64,000 nucleotides of DNA from Aureobasidium sp. EXF-3400 (lineage: Eukaryota > Ascomycota > Dothideomycetes > Dothideales > Saccotheciaceae), in assembly GCA_024195585.1 (NCBI GenBank), contig SWBL01000020.1:62001-126000 (forward strand). The letters run 5' to 3'. The stretch's first letter is position 1; every line of letters starts with the position of its first letter. The notes beneath the pieces were generated by a model. The model had not been told where the DNA came from and searched no databases. It saw only the letters and a list, made by a program, of their open reading frames with translations. The translations under genes and the position numbers were made by a program. Positions 56,926 to 64,000 of this stretch are shown here, one piece after another.

Positions 56926-57336
56926 TTACGCCGCAACCCATGCCCGCATCGCCTTGACCGGGTCCGCATCGTTAGCTTTCAGCAACTCCGTGGCTTTGGC
57001 TCTCGAGACATCCAGGTTTTCGGCCTGGAGGTATACTCCTTTAGCATTTCTCCCTCTCCACCGATAGTTGATTGTGGCTCTGTTCACACTTACCAATAAC
57101 ACCACATCCGCCATATCGACCTTTACGTTCTTTGACTCTGGCTTATCCTCATTCGCGATGTTCAAGTTCTTCATCGCCTTTCCCAATGCTGCAGTTGAAG
57201 CGGTGTTGGTGGATTTCAGTTCTGTGGATTGGTTGTCCAACGAGTTCAGAGCTGCCGTCTCCGACTTGTTACTGCCAGGTATGGCGGCAGGAGCTTGATC
57301 ACCCTCTTGAATCTTGGAAGGTTGTGGTTCGGCCAT
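56926..57336 (-). CDS. HYPK: HYPK-like protein, NatA-associated UBA domain
   Basis: Minus-strand exons 57336-57094 and 57024-56926 encode 113 aa. A disordered N-terminus of about 60 residues leads to KAMKNLNIANED and VKVDMADVVLL. After the splice comes AENLDVSRAKATELLKANDADPVKAMRAWV, the C-terminal UBA of HYPK. HYPK binds and restrains the N-terminal acetyltransferase NatA at the ribosome. The 69-nt intron (GTAAGT...CTCCAG) is a multiple of three and has no in-frame stop, so an unspliced message would still encode a 136-aa protein. The spliced form restores the family-typical junction LLAENLDVS. Confidence 0.88.
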   Translation of the reverse strand: MAEPQPSKIQEGDQAPAAIPGSNKSETAALNSLDNQSTELKSTNTASTAALGKAMKNLNIANEDKPESKNVKVDMADVVLLVSVNRATINYRWRGRNAKGVYLQAENLDVSRAKATELLKANDADPVKAMRAWVAA

Positions 57337-57917
57337 ATTTGATTTTGTTTCTTGTTCACGAGAGCAAGGTGTCGTGGTTTATGATGTTCACTCGGGTGTT
57401 TTTGTGAGCTCAGGGGTGACGTAGCCTATTTTAGAACTATCACAAAGCTTGGCATCAATCGGGTGAGACGGAGTTTACGGAGCCAGGTCGTCAATAATTT
57501 TGAAACCACGCCCTGTGGCCAGACCGTGTCGCGCGCCTGCTTTTGACTCACAAGATTATTGCATCTCTTTCTTTGAAGCTCACTCGTTCTGTTGCTTCTC
57601 AGTAGTTGCCTGTTTTCTTATCCCAGAGAAGGTAGGATTCGCTGTTTCCTTGTATCGTTGTTCCTATTGCATTGAAGCCCGCACTTTTGTTTGAAATTCT
57701 TTTTTGTGGTCTTGGAATTTATTGTCACGCGTTTTCGTCAATGTTGAACAAGAGACGACTTTTGCGAACTTTCTGCATCTTCGTCGCTTGTTCATTCCCG
57801 AAACAGTGAAAATCACAAAAGCTTTTCTTTGCCCTCTGAAGCGCTTCAGGTTGATTTGGTGGTCGCATGTACTGATCTTGCACAAGCAGTGTCCCAGGAA
57901 GTTCTCGCATCTACACA
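57337..57917. promoter_or_regulatory. Shared divergent promoter, HYPK / DAHP synthase
   Basis: The region serves both genes. A TGACTCA element lies inside it and is listed separately. T-rich stretches upstream of 57918 fit a fungal 5' UTR. Confidence 0.5.
57544..57550 (+). promoter_or_regulatory. TGACTCA, Gcn4/CpcA-type binding site
   Basis: A perfect palindromic site lies 368 bp upstream of the DAHP synthase start. In ascomycetes this heptamer is bound by the cross-pathway control activator (Gcn4/Cpc1/CpcA), which induces amino acid biosynthesis genes on starvation. The neighbouring gene makes it a good candidate; binding is inference. Confidence 0.55.
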
Positions 57918-59409
57918 ATGGCAGCTACCAACGACTGGACGCCGACCTGTTAGTCAATATCCGTTTATTGGATTCTCAGGGGTTGACACGTATACAGCCT
58001 GGCGCTCGAAGCCCATTAAGCAAGAGGTTGTCTACGATGACCAGCTTGCGGTCAACAAAGCCGTGACCAAACTCACCAACCTACCTCCTCTTGTCACTGC
58101 TCATGAGATCTGGAAACTGCGCGCCTCGCTACGAGATGTTGCGCTTGGAAAGTCTTTCTTGCTTCAGGGAGGTGACTGTGCCGAACTCTTCTCGTACTGC
58201 AATGCTGGCTCTATCGACAGCAAGACCAAGCTGCTTTTGCAAATGTCTCTGGTATTGGTTTACGGTGCCAACAAGCCCGTAGTTCGAATCGCGCGTATGG
58301 CGGGCCAGTACGCAAAACCCAGATCTTCACCTATGGAGACCCAACCCGATGGCACGAAGATTCCTTCTTTCCGTGGTGACATCCTGAACGGCTTCCCTGC
58401 TGAGGAAAGAGCCATTGACCCTGGACGCCTTGTCGAGGCCTACTTCCACTCTGCTGCAACTCTAAATTACCTTCGCGCTCAACTTGCTTCTGGTGTCGCT
58501 GATTTGCACAACCCCCTGGACTGGAACTTGGGTCACGTATCAGATCCTGATCTTGCAGAGCGTTACCACAAAATTGTCGACTCCATTGCAGAATCGCTCC
58601 GTTTCATGCGCACCATTGGCGCTGATACGGCAGGACAACTTCAAACAGTTGATCTCTACACTTCTCACGAAGGTCTGCTTCTCGAGTACGAAAGCGCAAT
58701 GACCAGAAAACTCCGCCACCCCAACAACAAGTTCTCCGCTTGTGCTGAAAGCCCCGCTGAGACTCGCAGCAACAACAGCGACTCAGAAGATGACGAGGAT
58801 GAATCAGGCCACTACAACACCTCGGCCCACTTCCTCTGGGTGGGCGATCGCACACGTCAGCCCGACCACGCCCATATTGAGTACTTCCGCGGTATCATCA
58901 ACCCTATCGGTATCAAGGTCGGTCCTACAACTTCTGTCTCAGATCTTTGCGAGCTCCTCGACGTTGTCAACCCAGACAAGGAAATTGGAAAGGTTACCCT
59001 GATCACACGTTACGGCCAAGATAAGGTCTCAGACCTGCTTCCCACACACATCAAGGCCGTTAGAGAGAGCGGCCACATCGTTGTCTGGCAATGCGACCCC
59101 ATGCACGGAAACACTCGTTCCACTGCCACAGGCATCAAGACCAGATCCTTCGGCGCTGTATTCAACGAGTTGGAGGCTTCGCTGCGCATCCACCGCGCTT
59201 TGGGTAGTGTCCTAGGTGGTGTACACTTGGAGTTGACTGGCGATGACGTTACCGAGTGTACAGGCGGTAGTGTTGGTTTGGAAGATGAGGATTTGGGCAG
59301 CAGATACGAGACTTTCTGTGACCCGAGATTGAATGAGAAGCAAGCTCTTGAGTTGGCTTTCTTGATCGCCGGCTTCCAGAGGAAGGGAAGAGCTAGCGTT
59401 GCAGTCTAA
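57918..59409 (+). CDS. Class II 3-deoxy-D-arabino-heptulosonate-7-phosphate (DAHP) synthase
   Basis: Exons 57918-57948 and 57998-59409 give 480 aa. The first exon encodes only ten residues plus one base (MAATNDWTPT), and splicing restores the typical SWRSKPIKQ start. Class II motifs are all present: FLLQGGDCAELF, RMAGQYAKPRSSP, RGDILNGFP, TSHEGLLLEYE, WVGDRTRQPDHAHIEYFRGI, NPIGIKVGP, ITRYGQDK and WQCDPMHGNT. The enzyme condenses phosphoenolpyruvate and erythrose 4-phosphate, the first step of the shikimate pathway to Phe, Tyr and Trp. An acidic insert of about 20 residues (SDSEDDEDESGH) interrupts the barrel near residue 300. The TGACTCA site upstream fits cross-pathway control. Confidence 0.95.
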
Positions 59410-59979
59410 AGAGGAGCAGTACGAAAGCACACCAGGGAAGTGACAAAAGGGCATTAACGGCATTGGTATGGAGACAAGCTGCTGACCTCCCGACCCTGTC
59501 AGTTTCTGAGGCCTTTTTGCAGTGACAATGGTACATTTTATCAAAATGAGACATGTAGACGAAGACAGGGTTGAAGTTTATCATTACTGACGGTCATTAT
59601 GTGAACTAAGCTAATCTCGTTCATCGCGACTCATCATTTCCCTCTCAAGCATGTCTTCCCAGCCTTGTCGTTTGCATCATGATGTACTTTATACTGGGTA
59701 TCTGTGTTTCCTTTTCTCCCTGTTACCCGAATGCTTCTCTCGTCATTTGAACTCCCGGCTGTATGAGATATAGGTGTCATAGCACAACTTTTTTTTCGAA
59801 ACGAAGGGGAAAAGAGAACGTCAAATCGTTGGAATGAAAGACGAAGGAGATAGCGCCGCAAAAGGACGCAGCAGATTACGCCTCGCTTTTTGAACTCCAG
59901 AGACCCATGAGAAAACAAAAAAGCAAAAAAATAATAGGAACGAAGGTCAGCGACGCATTCGACAAGTGAACCCTGGACA
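59410..59979. other. Convergent intergenic region, no gene seen
   Basis: 3' flanks of two converging genes, with A-rich runs at about 59915-59935. No motif recognised. Confidence 0.45.
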
Positions 59980-61647
59980 TCAGAGACTGCCCTTGTTAGG
60001 CTTGTGGTTGTTCTTTTTGCTGGAACTTGCACTCGAGGATCCGGAGGAAGACTTGTGCTGACTGGATGCAGAAGAAGGTCTTTGGCCCTTCCCGTCTCTT
60101 TGCTGTACGCGATCATGTTTCTCGAGTGTGGTGGCGTGAGGTGTGGATGGAATGATCTTCGGCCTAGGGTGGTGCAGAGGTGGATAGCCTGTGGAGAGCT
60201 GTGCAGAGCTGTTCTTGCGATCAGCGCCAGCATGGGACTGAGGGGTGACTTCGACAGTGTTGATCACAGGAAGCACTTCAGTGCTGCTGGCGTTCGTGGG
60301 CGTCCAGCCGTAGTAAGAGGGGGTGTCTGTGCGATCGTTTGTGTTGATGACTGGCAGAGAAGAGTTGCTGCCGTTGATAGCTGTGTAGCGGGTGTAGTTT
60401 GTCGGAGGCAGCATCCCTGTGGTCAGAGAGGGAAGTGCCGAGGTAGTGGCAGAGTAGTAGGTAGGTTGCGCGGCACTCGTGGAGGCTTGGATCAGGCCGT
60501 CACTTCCAGTGGACACAAACATAGCGGTAGACATGGGAGCACTATCATGACTGAGGGCCGGCAGAGTTGCTGCAGTTGCATACAGCCCGCGTGTGACTGG
60601 TGGCAGCATCATACTTGCCTCGGCAAGATCATGAATTGATGGTTGGCGGCGTTCAATGCCGTCCGAAGCATAAGAGGCACTGTTGCTCCTACTGTACGGT
60701 CCGCTGATGCTCAAACTTGAGAGGCGGGCACTGATGGGGCCGCGGATGTCATTGTCAGAAGTGACTGGAGTGCCGACAAAGTTGGGAGCAGGCAAACGAC
60801 GCTCGAGAGGCAGAGGGAGCGAATGCTGCAAAGGACTCATGTTCAGGGGAGAAAGAGGTTCGCTTGAATCGCTGGAGATCCTGGATATCGGGGTAGAGTA
60901 GTCGTAAGATGCAGGACTCTCTTGCTGGAAATAGCTCACTCCTGTACCAGGGCGACTCCCTATCGTCCATGATCGAGAGTCGTCGCTGACTGCGTATGTT
61001 GGAGTATCAATGTCGTAGCTGTAAGCAGGAAGAGATGTTTGAGAGTATCCAGATCTGCCATAAAGGGACACTGATGCAGACCTGTCATCTGTCGGATATG
61101 CAGGGTAGCCCGTACCATTAGGCGTTACAGGGCTGTATGGTGAGATTGGGGCCAGAGGGGAAGGTCCTCCGACGGAAGTATCGAGGTCGAAAGTTTGGCT
61201 TGTGCCTACCTGCAAATGGAAAGGTCAGACTGGATCTGCTTGAAAGGGGGCAAGTAAACGCACCCTGTGGTATAAGCAAGTGCTGGCCTCGACTCCAGCA
61301 CTTCGACATGCCTGGCAAGGTTGCCCGCCACTGCACTTGATTTTTCTTCTTCTGCAACGCGAGCACTGAATCCATTAATTGATTACACAAGATCGTGCAG
61401 GACACGGCATACTCACAGCCATGGAGGTACGTTTCCTGGCGGACCCTGAGTCGCTATCCTCTCCTATGTCATGGATTGGAGTTGGAAGGACATAAGTCCT
61501 CGAATCATTGCGAGGATCCGGTCTGGTCGAGTAGGCTACATATGGCACACCTCGATCCATGGAATGAAGAGGACCGCGCGAGGGCCGTCGCTCTGATCGC
61601 TGCATGTCGTCATAGTCATAATGGCTCTTCTGGTAGACCTGAGCCAT
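59980..61647 (-). CDS. Zn(II)2Cys6 transcription factor, 520 aa
   Basis: Minus-strand exons 61647-61417, 61365-61264 and 61209-59980. The middle exon (34 codons) encodes the whole binuclear cluster: CSRCRRRKIKC, then SGGQPCQACRS and a final Cys nine residues later, spacing C-x2-C-x6-C-x5-C-x2-C-x9-C at residues about 78-107. The first exon is a 77-residue polar region. The remainder is Ser/Pro/Tyr-rich and disordered, without a recognisable fungal-type middle homology domain, so activation probably relies on intrinsically disordered segments. The C-terminus is a Ser run followed by KKNNHKPNKG. The fungus-specific family binds CGG-type DNA sites; targets are unknown. The cluster cannot be seen without splicing. 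Confidence 0.88.
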
Positions 61648-63631
61648 GTTTGCGCAGCTCGCAGACGGAATCGTGGAAGGGAAGCAAATAACAATCAACA
61701 GGTTAAGATTCGTCAATTGAAAGAGTCGAACAAAAGCACAGCAGATTGCGAAAAAGTGAAAGCACCAGAACCATTATATCTGTTGGCAGCCAGACAGCGA
61801 TCGTTTATCATGCCGCTAAGAACTGCTGTCCTGAAGCACTATACGGAGGGAATGTGATCACTCAAAAATCTAGCCCAATCACTCGCAGGTGAGGGGAGTG
61901 TGACCTTGGTATTGAGGTCCGTCGTGGACCGGGCTTTTGGGAGTCCAACGGCAGCTCCATCAATCTCTGGCTGTCGTTGGATCTGGTATCGCATGAAGCC
62001 ATCTCATCTTCGACGGTGGCACCTGCTTGGCTGCAGGGGAATGCACTGATCCGTGTCATGATTGACGACAAGACCTGATAGAGGATGGCTCCGGGATATT
62101 CGCTCATGACAGGCGGGGATATCGGGAAAGAGCGGACAGAACGTGCGTTGCATTCGTTTGAGTTGATCAAACGAGAGTCAAGTAAGACCTGTTGAGTTGC
62201 CACATCTGCAAGCGCAAGCGGGGCACAAGACAACATACCGCGAGATGTAAAACGATAAGTCGTAATGGTACAACACGAGAAAGCCCAGACTATTTATTAT
62301 GCAGCAGTCAAAGAGAATTAACAAGGTCCAAATGCGAAGAGTCTGTAGCCCAGCATTGCCTCGCAAAAGAGTGCATGCATGTGCAGATGACATGTTCTCA
62401 GCCTTGAGTGTGTTGAGAATCGATCGTAAGCGCTTGAATAAGTGTTAAGAAGGATAGTATCAAGCAGCACAGCCGACTTCTGGCAAGTGAACGTCAACTT
62501 TACGGTGGAGCAGAAGACTTGCGGGTAGGCACATGACTTTAGAGCTATGGAGAGAGTTGGTCGTCGAAGGAGTCAACCCCAGTCGATGGCTTGAGCGGGA
62601 ACATATGTTGTGCTGTTTCTGAAACAAGAGATAAATAGGTGATAGGTTGACGATGGACAGATGACAAGTTGTGCAGCAGCAACATGCCGATTGGCGACGC
62701 TGAACAAGGCGCATGAGCGGACCGGATATTAGCTACGCAAGGATCGAAAGCGGTCTGGACTAGCACCACATGAACGGGTGGTTGCAGCTTGAGGCTGAAG
62801 TAAAGATCGGCCGGGGCGATGATGATGCTTGGGTTCTGCTCGATCAGGCGTGGAGTTAGCTAATCCTCTACGCCAGACAGTCGGGTGGATCATGAAGGAC
62901 AGCCCAGCTACCCATGATTACGACGAGGGTTGAAAATTACGTGGACCCAGCGGTGATAGATTTGACGAGCCATGGAACCGGAGCATGTTAGTGGCATTGA
63001 AACAAGCGTGAAGCAAGTGGACTGAAGCGGCAGGTTGTTGAGAATGCAAGCGCTCGTGCGGTCGAAGGACTGCTTGATACATACGAAATTATGCACAGTA
63101 AGGCAGGTGATGCGATGAGAGAAAAACCATTGGAAGAGAAAAAGATGTTTTGATGCCGGATGGTTTTAACAGAGCTGCAGTGAGACATGGTTTTTGCAGG
63201 GTTAGTTAGTCCAACCATCTGTCAAAGGTACGGGCCAGTTCGTGTTGCTGAGCAAGCCAGAGGCGCTTGTGCAGGTCCACACATGCAGAGTTGAGCCTGA
63301 GTGTCGGAGATATGGAATTCTGCAAATGTTACACTGAGTTTCGAGATTTCCTGCCATGTTAGAAAAATATACATTGAATGCGGAAGAGTGATTGGTCTGT
63401 AGAAGCATCATCATGATAGAGAAGTCTATGGATACATCGGAGGATGACAGTTATGCTTGTGCATTATTGCGGTGATCAATTCATGGTGATTGTTGACCAA
63501 TCGAGGTGCTCTTTAGGGAAGGCGCGTCCGTCCGTTCTGAACGACGCGGCGATGACGGACCGACAGCCGCGGTTGACAACGCGTCACTCGAGCTTCAACT
63601 TTGGCGCTCTTCTGTGACAACAACTAAGAAA
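61648..63631. other. Long divergent intergenic region, no gene seen
   Basis: It is the longest gene-free stretch of the window (about 2 kb). Near the cyclophilin start lies an ACGCGT (MCB-like) at 63579-63584. Short open frames here show no recognisable protein. Confidence 0.45.
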
Positions 63632-64000
63632 ATGTCGGTCCTGTTAGAAACGTCTGCTGGCGACATCACCATCGACCTTTACGTCGACGAGGCGCCCAAA
63701 TCATGTGAAAAGTGAGTTGCGCCTTGATCTCACAGCATCACGAGACTGATCAGATTGCTAAGACGTTGACACAGCTTCTTGAAGCTATGCAAGATCAAGT
63801 ACTACAACTACTCGCCCATTTACAACGTCCAACCCAACTTCTCCTTCCAAACCGGCGACCCAATTGGTCCTGATGCCGCCGAAAGCGATGGCGGTTCTTC
63901 CATCTGGGGCCTTCCTGATGGCGTTACAAAGAAGCCTGCGAAACCCGAGTCCATGACCTTCAAACCCGAGTTTAGTCGCAAGAGGAAGCACACCGAGAGA
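63632..64000 (+). CDS. cyp6: Peptidyl-prolyl isomerase, PPIL4/Cyp6-type cyclophilin (5' part)
   Basis: The first exon is 63632-63711. The second starts at 63775 after a 63-nt GT-AG intron and runs past the end of the window. The N-terminus [33 protein letters not shown] and the continuation [22 protein letters not shown] match cyclophilins of the PPIL4/Cyp6 type. In full length these usually carry an RRM after the isomerase domain and act in nuclear RNA processing; the RRM would lie outside the window. The C-terminal residues here ([12 protein letters not shown]) belong to the family insert within the cyclophilin fold. Confidence 0.9.

Overview
The window is nuclear DNA of a filamentous ascomycete (Pezizomycotina). 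Almost every multi-exon gene carries 46-72 nt introns with GTNNGT-type donors, an internal CTAAC-like branch site and a YAG acceptor. The gene set is typical of this group: a class II (plant-type) DAHP synthase, a Zn(II)2Cys6 regulator, DHA1 and DHA2 drug transporters, GPI-type phospholipase B, Rei1, a Cep57/Ppc89-like spindle pole protein and a HYPK homologue. A Dothideomycete is my guess, but the sequence alone does not prove the class. There are 22 gene models likely to encode proteins, three tRNA genes and no recognisable full-length transposon.

Layout. 0-5 kb: tRNA-Asp with an intron, a small inverted-repeat element, a secreted type B carboxylesterase (-) and a Ccc1/VIT vacuolar iron transporter (+). 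6-14 kb: a dynamin-family GTPase whose frame is broken by one TAA codon, a 706-aa uncharacterised fungal protein and a coiled-coil fungal protein, all (+). 14.9-24 kb: tRNA-Lys with an intron, an isoaspartyl peptidase/asparaginase (-), a DHA1 transporter with a GC-AG intron (+) and an AZUL-HECT E3 ligase (-). 24-31 kb: Rei1, a Ser/Thr-rich secreted protein and a Cep57-domain protein. 32-41 kb: phospholipase B, a small secreted ten-cysteine protein that appears only after splicing (-), a DH-domain RhoGEF and an Rtc3/SBDS-N protein. 41-50 kb: an F-box-like protein, a DHA2 transporter with N-terminal TPAG/TPGW repeats, an 82-aa membrane protein and the CAF-1 p60 subunit. 50.8-64 kb: an atypical tRNA gene beside a hairpin, an F-box/LRR-like protein (-), a BRCT protein (+), HYPK (-), class II DAHP synthase (+), a Zn2Cys6 regulator (-) and the start of a PPIL4/Cyp6-type cyclophilin (+) that runs off the window.

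The genes are mainly unrelated housekeeping functions (ribosome biogenesis, chromatin assembly, N-terminal acetylation control, aromatic amino acid synthesis, ubiquitin transfer, Rho signalling) mixed with secreted or transport functions; no biosynthetic gene cluster is visible. Several pairs are divergent and share short promoters: HECT ligase/Rei1, F-box/BRCT, HYPK/DAHP synthase. A perfect TGACTCA site lies upstream of the DAHP synthase.

The most unusual observations are the spliced cysteine-rich secreted protein at 34.8-35.1 kb, a three-copy family of roughly 100-130 bp inverted-repeat elements, the nonsense codon in the dynamin-like gene, the tRNA-hairpin arrangement at 50.9 kb, and the N-terminal repeat of the DHA2 transporter. 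Exon borders were placed by eye from splice signals and reading-frame continuity and were checked for frame by length arithmetic; no alignment or database search was run.
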